From: Verrucomicrobiota bacterium
GTDB lineage: Bacteria > Verrucomicrobiota > Verrucomicrobiia > Opitutales > Opitutaceae
Direction of reading: 5' to 3'
Assembly: GCA_026398065.1 (NCBI GenBank)
Contig: JAPLTR010000672.1
Location: forward strand, 1 to 41,777
Length of the DNA stretch: 41,777 nucleotides
Made by a program: the position numbers and the translations under genes. Within the stretch, counting starts at the first letter, position 1, and every line of letters starts with the position of its first letter. Under the pieces are notes generated by a model. The model saw only the letters and a program-made list of their open reading frames with translations. It did no database searches and was not told where the DNA came from. Below are positions 1 to 9,259 of this stretch, one piece after another.

Positions 1-220
1 CGACGGCCGCGGCATCCCCGGCGGCGCCGCCAACTTCCGCGAGGACAAGACGCGTCTCGCGAAGAGCGACGCCGACCTGCTCAAGGTCATCGCCGAGGGC
101 AGCGAGCTGAAGGGCATGCCCGCCTTCGGGGCGATCGCGACCGCGGGCCAGCGCCGCGCCGTGCTCGCCTACATCCGCGCGACCTTCGGGGACGGCGCCA
201 GGGCCGAGGCGGCGAAGTAG
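1..220 (+). CDS. C-terminal end of a c-type cytochrome (partial)
   Basis: The reading frame is open from the window edge (codons from base 2) to TAG at 218-220 and gives about 72 residues. The end of the protein contains LKGMPAFG followed by a helix with VLAYIRATFG. This is the distal methionine-ligand loop and C-terminal helix typical of small class I cytochrome c domains, where the Met of KGMPAF is the likely sixth heme ligand. The CXXCH heme attachment site would lie upstream, outside the window. Such domains carry electrons in the periplasm, alone or fused to dehydrogenases, so the full architecture cannot be told from this fragment. The TAG stop lies in a palindrome shared with the convergent kinase gene. 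Confidence 0.7.
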   Translation, partial: DGRGIPGGAANFREDKTRLAKSDADLLKVIAEGSELKGMPAFGAIATAGQRRAVLAYIRATFGDGARAEAAK

Positions 221-243
221 GTCCGGGCGTCCCGGAAACCTAC
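217..243. terminator. GTAG-ended hairpin between convergent genes
   Basis: GTAGGT at 217-222 pairs with ACCTAC at 238-243, and inside it CCGGG pairs with CCCGG around a CGT loop, with an AA bulge. The TAG of the cytochrome gene (218-220) and the TAG of the kinase gene (240-242, minus strand) both lie in the outer arms. It probably acts as a bidirectional terminator. There is no clear T-run, so factor-independent termination is uncertain. Confidence 0.5.
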
Positions 244-1964
244 CGGCTCTCCGGTATCACAAATACAAATACCGACCCCGCGACCGCGGAGGGCGGTTCG
301 CACCACACCCGGCCGTTCATCGCGCTCGCCAGCTGCCGCACGATCGACAGGCCGAGCCCGGTCGATTTCTCCCCGCCGGTGGGCCGGGCGCTGCCCCGGA
401 CGTATTTGGCGAAGATCCGTTCCGTCTCGCTCACCGGCACCCCCGGTCCCTGATCGTGGACCTCGAGCCGCACGAAGCCGTTCCATGGGCGCAGCACGAC
501 CCGCACCGTGCTCCCGCGCGGCGAAAACTTGATGGCGTTCGAGAGGAGGTTGTCGCCGATCTGGTTCAGGGCGGTCCGGTCGGCCTTCACCGGCGGCAGG
601 GTCTCGTCGCAGGTGAACTCGAGGCGGATCTGCTTGTTCGCAGCGATGGGCGAAAGGCGGGCGACCGAGCTGCGCGCGAGCTCGGCGGCCTCGATCCGCT
701 CCATCGTGAAGTCGCGGCGTCCGCTCTCGAGCGCCTCGACGTCGAGCACGTCGTTGAGGATCGCCGACATCTGCTTCACCTGCTGCTCGACCATGCGCAA
801 CGCCTCCGGGCCGGGCACGGCCTGGAGCCGCGTGCTCGCATCGACCACGAGCTGCATGCTCGTGAGCGGGCCGCGCAGGTCGTGGGCGGCGACCTGCAGG
901 AGCTCGCTCTTCTCCTCGTTGAGGCGGACGAGCTGGTTGTGGGCGTCCTCGATCTCGCGCTGGAGGCGGATGCGCTCCTTCAGTTCGCGCGCGAGCCGGC
1001 GGTTGTGGTAGATCACGGCCCCGAGTACGGCACCGCCCACCAGCAGCGTGGCGAGGGCGACTTTCCAGACCAGGTCCCAGCGGATCACCTGCGCGTAGTC
1101 CACGCGGATCCACGGGTGGACGAGCGCCTGGCGGTTGGATTCGTCGAGGTGGGCCAGGGCGCGGTTCAGGAGGGCGGGCAGCTCCGGCCAGTCGCGCCGC
1201 ACCGCATAGCAGATGTCGAAGCGGTCCGGCATCACGCCCGCGATCTTGAGATTCGTGAGGCCGCGGGTCTTGGCGACGAAGCTGGCGTTGGGCAGGTTGG
1301 TGATGAATGCGTCCGCGTCGCCGTCCGAGACCTTGGTCAGCCCGTCGGCCACGCTTTCGGCGGGGACAAAGGTCAGCGTTGGATACGTGCGGATCAGCTC
1401 CGTCGTGGTCGCGTAGTCCTTCACCCCGGCGATCTTTCTCCCGGCGAGGTCGAGCACCGACCAGAGGATCGGCTCCTCGGTGCGCGTGACGATCACGACG
1501 GGAAAGGAGAAATACGGCTCGGTAAACAGGAAGTCCCGGGCGCGCTCCGTCGTCCGGGCGGTGCCGACCAGCAGGTCCAGTTCGCCGCGCTGGGCCGCCG
1601 CATAGGCCTCGGTCCAGCTCGGCCGCACGACAAATTCAAACGTCACCCCGAACTCGCGGCCCAGCAGCGCGAGCAGGTCGGCGTCGATGCCGCTGCATGC
1701 GTTGGGGCCGCCGGCCGCGCTGAACGGCGGCCACGCCGGGTCGAAGCCGACGCGGATTTTCGGATGGACCTGGAGCCAGGCCCGCTCGACGGGAGTGAGG
1801 GAGAAATCCTTCAGCCGCGCCTCGGCGGCCGTTGAATGCAACGGCCACGCGACGGAGGACCACGTCGCGATCAGCGCCAGGCAGCGGATAAACCGGACGA
1901 GAATTCTCACCGCGGGCGCAGCCTGAGCGGTCGGATTGCCCTCGGCAAGCGCCACCCGGCCCAC
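240..1964 (-). CDS. Sensor histidine kinase with periplasmic solute-binding (SBP_bac_3) domain
   Basis: The protein has 574 residues. An N-terminal hydrophobic signal/anchor (about 20-46) precedes a family-3 solute-binding domain (about 66-290, with VGFDPAWPPFS and GIDADLL). A transmembrane helix (about 297-318), a short coiled coil and a kinase core follow. The core has the H-box HDLRGPL with His361, the N-box DNLLSNAIKFS, the G1 box DQGPGVP and the G2 box GLGLSIV. This is the BvgS/EvgS-like plan in which ligand binding outside the membrane controls autophosphorylation. No PAS, receiver or Hpt domain is fused and no response regulator lies beside it, so its partner is elsewhere. The true start may be a few codons inside, since the first ~18 residues are poor signal sequence. 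The ligand is unknown; amino acids are typical for the fold. Confidence 0.88.
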   Translation of the reverse strand: MGRVALAEGNPTAQAAPAVRILVRFIRCLALIATWSSVAWPLHSTAAEARLKDFSLTPVERAWLQVHPKIRVGFDPAWPPFSAAGGPNACSGIDADLLALLGREFGVTFEFVVRPSWTEAYAAAQRGELDLLVGTARTTERARDFLFTEPYFSFPVVIVTRTEEPILWSVLDLAGRKIAGVKDYATTTELIRTYPTLTFVPAESVADGLTKVSDGDADAFITNLPNASFVAKTRGLTNLKIAGVMPDRFDICYAVRRDWPELPALLNRALAHLDESNRQALVHPWIRVDYAQVIRWDLVWKVALATLLVGGAVLGAVIYHNRRLARELKERIRLQREIEDAHNQLVRLNEEKSELLQVAAHDLRGPLTSMQLVVDASTRLQAVPGPEALRMVEQQVKQMSAILNDVLDVEALESGRRDFTMERIEAAELARSSVARLSPIAANKQIRLEFTCDETLPPVKADRTALNQIGDNLLSNAIKFSPRGSTVRVVLRPWNGFVRLEVHDQGPGVPVSETERIFAKYVRGSARPTGGEKSTGLGLSIVRQLASAMNGRVWCEPPSAVAGSVFVFVIPESR

Positions 1965-2023
1965 GCCGCCACAATGTCGTGGGCGAAGGGGCCGAATGCG
2001 CCGCGCCGAACGCCGGAGGGGGA

Positions 2024-3856
2024 CTACTCGCCCTTCTTGCGCGAACGTCCGCCACCGCCGCGGCGGGCCGGCTTCTTGTCGTCGCCTTCGCCCTCGGTCT
2101 CTTCCTCGCCGACGTCCTTGTCGGCGAACTTCGAGGCCTTGGCGTTGAGCCAGAGCTCGTCCTTGGCGTTCTTGTTAAACCAGAAGATCTCGCCCGCGTG
2201 TTCGACGAAGACGGGCTTTTCCTTGGCCTTCTCCGGCACTTTGAGACCGGCGCCAACGAGGGCGGCCGTCAGATCGTCCGGCGATTTGCCGAGTTCGTCC
2301 GCGACGCGGTCGAGCTTTCCGGCGAAGCCACCGGTGCGGGTTTCCTTCATCAGGAGGCGCACCGCGGCCAGGGTGTTGTTGGTCGCGGGTGCCGGCGCGG
2401 CCGGCGCCTGGGCGACCGGTGCATCCGCGATAACGGGAGCCGGATCGGCTGCGGGAGCCGCCGGGGCGGAGGCAATAGGTTCTGCGACGGGCGCGGCGAT
2501 CGCCGCGGATTCCGACGTCGTCTCCGGCATGGGCGTGGGAGCCGTCTCCGTGCCCGCCGCGGCCGGGGCCTCGGCGGTCACAGCAACGGGTGCGCCGGAG
2601 GCGGCCGCGGGAGCGATCACCTCGCCGTCGCGTTTGTCGCGGCCATTGATCCAGACGCCGCCGCGCGAGTCCTGGTTGAGCCACCAGATCTCGTTGCCGA
2701 ACTCGACCAAGAGAGGCTTGTCGTTCGGGTTGGGCGGCAGGAAGAGACCGAGCGACGTAAACGCCGCCGTGATGTCCGCCTCGCTGCGGCGGAGGGCACG
2801 GGCCAGAAAGGTCGCGCTGCCCGAACCGCCGGGGCCGCGGCGGTTGCGGCGCATGTGCGGACGGATCTTGTTGAGCAGTTCGGCTCCGCTCGGAAGCGGG
2901 ACGCCGGAAGTATCCGGTGCAGGGGTGGCAGGAGCGCCGGACGCAGGGACGTCGGTCGCGCCGGCAACCGTTTCAGCCGGTCCGGCGGACGGGGCGGCGG
3001 CATGGGCTTCTTCGCGGCGTTCCTCGCGCCGGGCGCGGGGCTCGAAATGGGGCTTGGCGGACGGCTGGTCGGCGGCGGGGGAGGGCTCGGGTTTCGGCTC
3101 CTCGGCGGGCTGCTCGACGCGCGTGGCCTTGACGTTGCGGAAGACCGGGCGGGGCTTTTCCTTGGTGTTGATCCAGAGTTCGCCGCGGCGGTTGATGTTC
3201 AGCCAGTAGAGATCGCCGTCATATTCGACATACTCGGCCTTGGAATCCTCGTCGGCCGGCAGCACGAAGCCACACTCGACGAGCGCGCCCTTGATGTCTT
3301 CCTCGGACTGGTCCCACTTCTTGGCGAGGTAGTCGGTGCCCACGCTCATGCCGGGGCCGCGCTGGTTGCGGCGGAGGTGGGGCTTGATGGCGTCGAAGAA
3401 GACCGGCAGTTCCTCTTCTTCGGAGGCGGTGAGCTTGTCCCAGTCGTCCTTCGGCTCCTCGTGGGCCTCGGGATCGTCGTCGCGCGAGGTGTCGACGGGC
3501 TTCCGGAAGCCGTCGTCGGGTGCGGACTTCTCCTCGATGAAGCTCGCAGGCGGAGCCTCGGCGGCCCCGCTGGCGGGCGCGGGCCGCGTGGCGGCCTCGA
3601 ATTTGGCGGCAAACTCCGCGCGGAGCTTTTCGGCCTCGGCCTTGGCGGCGGCGGCGGCGGCATCGGCGAGGGTCCAGTCGCGCTGCGTGGAGCGGCGCGC
3701 AAGTCCCGTGAATGCCAGCAAGTTGTCCGGCACGGAGTGATACTGAATGATCTCCCACTCGTCGCGGCCGAGATCGTTCAGAAATTTCTCCAGCATCGCG
3801 GGCGTGGCGAAGCCACCTTTCCCGCTGGTGATGACCTTATATTCCCAGAGTGACAT
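2024..3856 (-). CDS. DUF4177-like protein with three copies of a ~85-residue RGP/WLN/WIN module
   Basis: The 610-residue product begins at MSLWEYKVIT. Residues 1-60 resemble DUF4177 (WEYKVI, then LEKFLNDLGRDEWEII and FTGLARRS). An Ala/Glu-rich helix (62-90) and an acidic linker follow. Three related modules then occur at about 148-235, 323-408 and 494-580. Each has a basic start (LRRNQRGPG or MRRNRRGPG, degenerate in the third copy), two helices with YLAKKWDQSEEDI-like sequence, a GF/GL-xLP turn, and a beta hairpin ending in YWLN...ELWIN. The order suggests a winged-helix-like fold. Ala/Pro-rich linkers separate the modules, and the tail is basic (RRGGGGRSRKKGE), as in nucleic-acid binders. 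The function is unknown; DNA or RNA binding is inference. The upstream in-frame extension lacks conserved character, so 3856 was taken as the start. Confidence 0.85.
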   Translation of the reverse strand: MSLWEYKVITSGKGGFATPAMLEKFLNDLGRDEWEIIQYHSVPDNLLAFTGLARRSTQRDWTLADAAAAAAKAEAEKLRAEFAAKFEAATRPAPASGAAEAPPASFIEEKSAPDDGFRKPVDTSRDDDPEAHEEPKDDWDKLTASEEEELPVFFDAIKPHLRRNQRGPGMSVGTDYLAKKWDQSEEDIKGALVECGFVLPADEDSKAEYVEYDGDLYWLNINRRGELWINTKEKPRPVFRNVKATRVEQPAEEPKPEPSPAADQPSAKPHFEPRARREERREEAHAAAPSAGPAETVAGATDVPASGAPATPAPDTSGVPLPSGAELLNKIRPHMRRNRRGPGGSGSATFLARALRRSEADITAAFTSLGLFLPPNPNDKPLLVEFGNEIWWLNQDSRGGVWINGRDKRDGEVIAPAAASGAPVAVTAEAPAAAGTETAPTPMPETTSESAAIAAPVAEPIASAPAAPAADPAPVIADAPVAQAPAAPAPATNNTLAAVRLLMKETRTGGFAGKLDRVADELGKSPDDLTAALVGAGLKVPEKAKEKPVFVEHAGEIFWFNKNAKDELWLNAKASKFADKDVGEEETEGEGDDKKPARRGGGGRSRKKGE

Positions 3857-4001
3857 AGAAAATTTGGGGGTACGAAGCTCCACCCATCCCCAATTCCGCC
3901 CCGGTTGCCGAGCCAAATCGCGCAGGGGGCACCGGTGTGACCCAGATGGATCATTGGTCCCCAGCTCCGCCTGAGACGTCTCCCTCCCTCGCTTCCACCC
4001 G

Positions 4002-4172
4002 ATGAAGACCCCCCTTTGCCCCGCCTTCGCCGCCCTGGCATTTTTCTCCGTCATCAACGCCGTTTCGGCCTCCGCCGATGTTGCGAGCGTGATTAATTTC
4101 CTCCGCAAAAACGTCGCCGGCTCCGCTCCCGAGGTGACAGCCGCCCAGGCCGCCGCCCAGCGCGGGAAATAG
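4002..4172 (+). CDS. Small putative exported peptide (56 aa)
   Basis: An ATG at 4002 opens a 56-residue frame ending at TAG 4170-4172. The first 25 residues look like a signal peptide: MKTP, then the hydrophobic core FAALAFFSVINAV, then a small-residue ASA cleavage context. The remaining ~31 residues (DVASVINFLRKNVAGS... ending AAAQRGK) could form amphipathic helices. No family is recognised. It is either a genuine small secreted peptide or the remnant of a larger exported protein. A hairpin directly after the stop supports a transcript end here. Confidence 0.4.
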   Translation: MKTPLCPAFAALAFFSVINAVSASADVASVINFLRKNVAGSAPEVTAAQAAAQRGK

Positions 4173-4174
4173 TC

Positions 4175-4202
4175 GTAGCGGACGGCGCTCGTAGGCCGTC
4201 CG
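4175..4202. repeat. GTAG-headed palindrome (REP-like)
   Basis: GTAG at 4175 is followed by CGGACGGC (4179-4186), an 8-nt loop and the complementary GCCGTCCG (4195-4202). It begins 3 nt after the small ORF's stop. The conserved GTAG foot followed by a GC-rich hairpin is the form of bacterial REP elements. It may also terminate the small transcript. Confidence 0.45.
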
Positions 4203-4374
4203 GACCTCGGCGGATATCCCCGCCTCGTCACCGCGCCCGCGACGCTACCGTAAGACACACTCTGCTGGCACAATTTTCCCGCGGCATCCGTCACAGGGAG
4301 TGAGTACCCAGGCTCTGCGTCCCGCTCGACCAGCGTGCCGCGTGCTGCTTTACCCTTCCTCGTTTCCTCGCCCC

Positions 4375-6693
4375 ATGAACCCGTCTCGTTCGCTTGTCCT
4401 TGTCCCACGTTTCGCCACCCTGCTCGCCTTGGCCGCCGCGGCCGTTGCGCCCGCCCAGTCGTCCCGCCTCACCAACAGCCCCGAGCTCGCCACGCTGCTC
4501 AGCTTCGAACGCGCTCCCGCGGCCAATTCTACGGCCCCGGGCGGCTGGTTCGGCGGCCCGCCGACGACCCTCGCGGTCGATGTCGAGATCACGCACGGGG
4601 GCAAGGCGGCGGCGCGGCTCACGCGCGATGCGACCAGCAAAAACGATTTCAGCACGCTCACGGCCTCGCTGCCCGTCGATTTCGCGGGCAAGCGCGTCGA
4701 GCTGCGCGGGTTTCTGCGTCTGGAGGACGTGAGCGGCTTTGCGGGGTTCTGGCTGAGGCAGGACGGCTCGAAAGCCCAATTGGCTTTCGACAGCATGCAG
4801 TCCCGCCAGATCAAGGGCACGAGCGATTGGACGGAGTATTCCGTCTCGCTCCCGGTGCATGCCGAAGCGCGCTTTTTGGTGTTCGGCGTTCTTCTGGGTG
4901 GCACGGGCAAGGTCTGGGCGGACGACCTGCAACTCCTCGTCGATGGCAAGCCCATCTGGGAGGCGGCGAAGGTCGCCCGCGTGGAAACGGTGCTGGAGCG
5001 CGACCAGGAGTTCGACCGCGGCTCGAAGATCGACCTGAAGGAAGTGACCCCGCTCCAGAGCCAAAACCTCGCGACCCTCGGACGCGTCTGGGGGTTCTTG
5101 AAGTACCACCATCCCAAGGTCACTGCGGGTGAGCTGCATTGGGACTATGAGCTGTTTCGGATCATGCCCTCGGTTCTCGCCGCCGCGGATCGCGGCGCCG
5201 CCAATGAACTGCTCGCAAAATGGATCGACAGCTACGGCGAACTGAAGCCGACCGACCCGGCAAAGTTGGTGCGCACCGACGGTGCGGACCATCTGCGCTC
5301 GCAGGTCGCGTGGATCGAGGCGGAGGCCGTGCTGGGCAAACGGTTGAGCGAGCGGCTCCGGGCCGTGTATGCGGCGCGCCCGGCGGGCGACAGCCAGTTT
5401 TATCTCTCCCTGACGCCTCATGTGGGCAATCCCTCCTTCGACCACGAACTGGACTATTCCAAGGTTAAGCCGGACGCCGGCCACCGGTTGCTCGCGCTTT
5501 TCCGCTATTGGAACATCATCCGGTATTGGTCGCCCTACCGGGACCTCATCGAGGGCGATTGGGACCAGGCGCTCGGCGACTACATCCCGCGCCTCGCTTC
5601 GGCCGAAAACGCGAACGACGCCCAGCGGGCTTTCATGGCCCTGATCGCCACCACCCACGACACGCATGCGAACCTTTGGAGTTCACTCAAGGCCCGGCCC
5701 CCCGTCGGCGACCAGCAATTGCCCGCGGTGATTCGCTTCATCGAGGGGCGCGCCACGGTGACCCGCGCCGTCGCGGCCCCGGGCGAGAACGCCCCGGTGC
5801 TGCGGCGGGGCGATGTCATCCTGGAGCTGGGCGGCGCGCCGGTGCCGGCACTGATCAAGGAGTGGACGCCCTATTACGCCGCGTCCAACGAGCCGACCCG
5901 TCTGCGCGACATCGCCCGGAACATGGGTCGCGGCCCGGCCGGCCCCGTCGCCCTGCGCGTGCAGCGCGGCGGCGAAACCCTCGATGTCACCGTGACACGG
6001 ATTCCCCCCGCGGCGGTGTCGCGCCCGGAGGATTTCCGCCATGATCTCCCGGGCGACACCTTTCGCCTGCTCTCCGATGAGGTGGCTTATCTCAAACTCT
6101 CCTCGGTGAAGCTCGACGAGGTGGACGACTACGTGAAAAAAGCGGCTGGCACGAAGGGCTGGATCCTCGACCTGCGGAACTACCCGTCCGCCTTCCTCGT
6201 GTTCGCGCTCGGCTCGCACTTGGTGGAGCAGCCCACGGAGTTTGCCCGCTTCACCAAGGGGATCGCCAGCTCTCCGGGCACCTTCACGTTCACGGACCCG
6301 TTGAAGCTGACGCCGGAGGCCCCGCGTTATCCGGGCAAGGTGGTCATCCTCGTCGACGAGGTCAGCCAGAGTTCTGCCGAGTACCACACGATGGCCTTCC
6401 GCGTCGCGCCCGGCGCGGTCGTCGTCGGCAGCACCACCGCCGGGGCGGATGGCAATGTCTCCAACATCCCGCTCCCCGGCGGGCTCCGCTCCATGCTGAG
6501 CGGTATCGGCGTCTTCTATCCCGACAAGCGTCCGACCCAGCGCATCGGCATCATCCCCGACGTCGAGGCCCGTCCGACGCTCGCCGGCATCCGGGAGGGA
6601 CGCGACGAGGTGCTGGAGGTGGGACTCCGGCAGATCTTCGGTCCGGGGAAAAGCGCCGAGGAGATCCGGAAATTGATCCCCGCCCGCGATTGA
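4375..6693 (+). CDS. S41 family peptidase (C-terminal processing/tricorn-like), exported
   Basis: The protein has 772 residues from ATG 4375, which is placed directly before a good signal peptide (hydrophobic core FATLLALAAAAVAPAQ). Residues ~30-200 form a beta-rich carbohydrate-binding-like domain (GGWFGGPPTTLAVD through VWADDLQLLVDG). A helical S41 linker follows, then a PDZ-like segment around residues 450-540 (APVLRRGDVILELGG). The C-terminal S41 protease domain has ILVDEVSQSSAEYHTMAF, where the candidate nucleophile lies in SQSSAE (664-669), followed by VVGSTTAGADGN and the closing GIIPDVEARPT segment. It probably cleaves peptides in the periplasm. The substrate is unknown. The stop codon lies in a CCCGCG/CGCGGG hairpin without a T-run. 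Confidence 0.85.
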   Translation: MNPSRSLVLVPRFATLLALAAAAVAPAQSSRLTNSPELATLLSFERAPAANSTAPGGWFGGPPTTLAVDVEITHGGKAAARLTRDATSKNDFSTLTASLPVDFAGKRVELRGFLRLEDVSGFAGFWLRQDGSKAQLAFDSMQSRQIKGTSDWTEYSVSLPVHAEARFLVFGVLLGGTGKVWADDLQLLVDGKPIWEAAKVARVETVLERDQEFDRGSKIDLKEVTPLQSQNLATLGRVWGFLKYHHPKVTAGELHWDYELFRIMPSVLAAADRGAANELLAKWIDSYGELKPTDPAKLVRTDGADHLRSQVAWIEAEAVLGKRLSERLRAVYAARPAGDSQFYLSLTPHVGNPSFDHELDYSKVKPDAGHRLLALFRYWNIIRYWSPYRDLIEGDWDQALGDYIPRLASAENANDAQRAFMALIATTHDTHANLWSSLKARPPVGDQQLPAVIRFIEGRATVTRAVAAPGENAPVLRRGDVILELGGAPVPALIKEWTPYYAASNEPTRLRDIARNMGRGPAGPVALRVQRGGETLDVTVTRIPPAAVSRPEDFRHDLPGDTFRLLSDEVAYLKLSSVKLDEVDDYVKKAAGTKGWILDLRNYPSAFLVFALGSHLVEQPTEFARFTKGIASSPGTFTFTDPLKLTPEAPRYPGKVVILVDEVSQSSAEYHTMAFRVAPGAVVVGSTTAGADGNVSNIPLPGGLRSMLSGIGVFYPDKRPTQRIGIIPDVEARPTLAGIREGRDEVLEVGLRQIFGPGKSAEEIRKLIPARD

Positions 6694-6800
6694 GCGCGGG
6701 GAATGCTGTGATCTCTCCGCGACGACTTCGCGCCGGAGCCGTCTAAGCTTTCCTCGGTCGGGCCGTTGGGTAGATAACCCCCCGGCTGCCGCCTCCCTTC

Positions 6801-9072
6801 GTGAATCTCCGTCCCCTTCTCGTCACCGCCCTCTGCCTCGCCACGCTCGGTCACGCCGCTGAGCCGGCGACCGCCGACCCCAAGGCTCAGCAACTCGATG
6901 CCGTCAACGTCAGCGGCGAGCGTTACAAGCCCGCGCCGCTGGAGATTCCGGAGGTCTTTGGCTTTCTCCTGACGCCCAAGGGGCCGGGCTGGAAATTTCC
7001 GGCGCTGAATCTCCTCGGCCCGATGGTCATCACGGCGGCCCGTGCCGCGCAGGCGCCCGAGCACGCCACGGCGACGGTCAAACTGCTCGGCGCGGACATA
7101 CTGACCAAGACCCCCGCGTCCACCCTCGATGGCGCATTGCGCAGCGTGCCGGGCTTCAGCCTGTTTCGTCGCAGCGACAGCTTCACGGCCAACCCCACGG
7201 CGCAGGGAGTCTCCCTCCGCGGCCTCGGTCCGAGCGGTGCGAGCCGTTCGCTGGTCCTCCTCGATGGCGTGCCACTCAACGACCCGTTTGGCGGCTGGGT
7301 GCTTTGGTCGAAACTCCCACGCGAGGGACTTGGGCGGGTGGAACTCGTCCCCGGTGGCGGCGCGAGCGTCTGGGGCAACGCGGCGCTCGGCGGCGTCGTC
7401 CAGCTCTTTACCCAGACGCCCACGACCGAACTTACGCTGGTGGATCGTCCGCCCGCGCCGATGACCGCCATGTGGCGCGGTTCAATGCGTTTTGCCCTGA
7501 CCGCCGGCGACTATGGCACGCGCAGCGCCGAGTTTGCCGTGATCGCCCCGGCCGGCGAGGGCGTCGTACAGGTGCTCGGCAACGATTTTTCCACCGATGG
7601 CTTTCCGCTCGTGGCCCGCGAGCGGCGCAACACGATCGACATCGCCGCGTGGAGCCGCCACCGCTGGGTGGCCGCCCGCTGGCGGCGGTCCGTCGGCGTG
7701 CAGAAACAACTCGAGTTCACCGCCACCGTGCGCGGCTTCGAGGAGTTCCGGGGCAACGGCACGCCTTACCAGCGCAACGGCTCGCGGGAGAAGTTCGCCT
7801 CGCTTAACTTCGCCGGCACGCCTTCGGTCAATTTCACGTGGACGGCCGTCGCGTACGCACAGGACCAGTCGTTCGCCAGCACCTTCAGCTCGGTCAACGC
7901 CACACGCACCGCGGAAACTCCCGCCAGCGATCAGTTCGCCGTCCCTGCCACCACGTTTGGTGCCGCGTGGAACGCCCTCTGGCCCCATGCGGACGGCAGT
8001 CGCACGTCCTTCGGTGCCGACACCCGCTATGTCCACGGTGAGACGCGTGAGAATTTCACCTTCACCGCCGGCAATTACACCCGTCTGCGCGTCGCGGGCG
8101 GCTCGCAGGCCGTGAGCGGCCTATTCGTCCTGCATGAGCGGCCGATCACCGCCGATCTCCGCTTCACCCTGGGGGGTCGCCTCGACGCCTGGAACGAGGC
8201 CAACGGCCACCGGCGCGAATCCGACCGCGCCACCGGAGTGACGAGCCGCATGGACGCCGGTGAAAGCCTGGCGGCTCCGCGCCAATGCCCAGCACGCCTT
8301 CCGCCGTCCGACGCTCAACGAACTCTACCGCCCATTCCGCCAGGGCGCCAATGTCACCGAGGCCAATCCCGCGCTTCGCACCGAGTCCATCACCTCCGGC
8401 GAGGTCGCCATCGAGCATTCCTTTTACCGCTCGCCGGCCCTGCCACCGAACGCGCGACCCGGGTCCAAGCCCCCGCCCCCGGCAAAGTTTCTCACCGTCG
8501 GCGCAACCGCCTTTTGGAACGACCTCCACGATGCGGTGGGCAATGTCACCATCGCGCGCGGACCCGGCACCTTCCCCATCGTCGGTACGCTCGCCGCAGG
8601 TGGCCTCGGCCGTCAGCGCCTCAACCTCGACCGGACGCGCACCCAGGGCGTCGAGCTTTCCGCGACCTGGACCGCGTCGGCCGACCTCTCGTTCAATGCC
8701 GCCGCCCTCTTTAACGATGCCACGGTCCGCCGCGCGTCCATCGCTCCGGCCCTCGTTGGCAGGCAGGTTGCGCAGGTCCCGCGCCGCAGCGCGACGCTCG
8801 GCGCGACGTGGAACGCCCCCGGCAAGCTCACGTTCACCCCGCGCGTCCGTTGGATCGGCCGCCAGTTTGAGGACGACGAAAACACCCTCATCCTCGGTGA
8901 GACCGTCGTCGCCGATCTCGGCGTCAACCGCCCGCTCACGAAAAATCTCAGCCTCTTCCTCACGCTCGAAAACCTCACCAATGCCCGCGTCGAAACCGGC
9001 CGCAGCGCCGATGGGGTGGTCAATGTAGGTACGCCACGGCTGTTGCTCGGCGGTTTGAGGGGGAGTTGGTGA
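6801..9072 (+). pseudogene. TonB-dependent receptor, interrupted by a frameshift near 8240-8262
   Basis: A GTG start at 6801 gives a signal peptide (LLVTALCLATLGHAA), a TonB-box-like segment (LDAVNVSGE) and a plug domain (about 85-220) with TLDGALRSVPGFSLF, GVSLRGLGPSGASRSLVLLDGVPLNDPFG in parts, and GGASVWGNAALGGV. The outer-membrane barrel then runs to about residue 485. The barrel resumes in another frame from about 8260 with WRLRANAQHAFRRPTLNELYR, a strongly conserved receptor motif, and ends at TGA 9070-9072. The upstream stop of the new frame is at 8239, so the junction lies between there and about 8265. Relatives usually have more residues between these blocks, so a small deletion seems likelier than a single-base slip (inference). 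The gene is either inactive or misassembled. The substrate is unknown. Confidence 0.8.
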
Positions 9073-9074
9073 AA

Positions 9075-9172
9075 AGCTCCAAGCTCCAGTGAATCACCCA
9101 TGATCAGGCACCCGTTGCCGGAAACTTGGAAATTGAAGTTTCACGGGAGCTTGGAGGTTGGCGTTTGGAGCT
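9075..9172. repeat. Inverted pair of 7-nt-period degenerate repeats
   Basis: The left part (9075-9095) reads AGCTCCA, AGCTCCA, GTGAATC on the plus strand. The right part (9121-9172), read on the minus strand from 9172, is AGCTCCA, AACGCCA, ACCTCCA, AGCTCCC, GTGAAAC and further diverged units. The two parts are inverted, so they can form a long imperfect hairpin. It begins 3 nt after the receptor stop and lies upstream of msrP. Confidence 0.55.
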
Positions 9173-9259
9173 TTTTCTCCCCGGCGCTCGCCTTTTTTCG
9201 TCCATTTCGCATCGTTGCGGAATATCGACCGCTCCCCAGCGCTCTCATCCCCACTCGCC

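Larger units (their letters stand above)
3857..4374. other. Intergenic region between divergent genes with one small ORF and a hairpin
   Basis: The 518-nt gap separates the start of the minus-strand three-module protein from the plus-strand S41 protease. It must carry both promoters. Apart from the small exported-peptide ORF at 4002-4172 and the GTAG-headed hairpin at 4175-4202, no gene or clear promoter was recognised. Confidence 0.6.

Noticed and set aside
1836-3853. Very long plus-strand frames opposite the three-module protein
   Set aside because: They are Ala/Gly/Arg-rich shadows of a real minus-strand gene in high-GC DNA; the minus-strand product has clear repeats and a DUF4177-like start.
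3857-4408. N-terminal extension of the three-module protein to 4408
   Set aside because: The extra 184 residues have no conserved features and would run over the small exported ORF and the S41 gene start; MSLWEYKV fits the DUF4177-like start.
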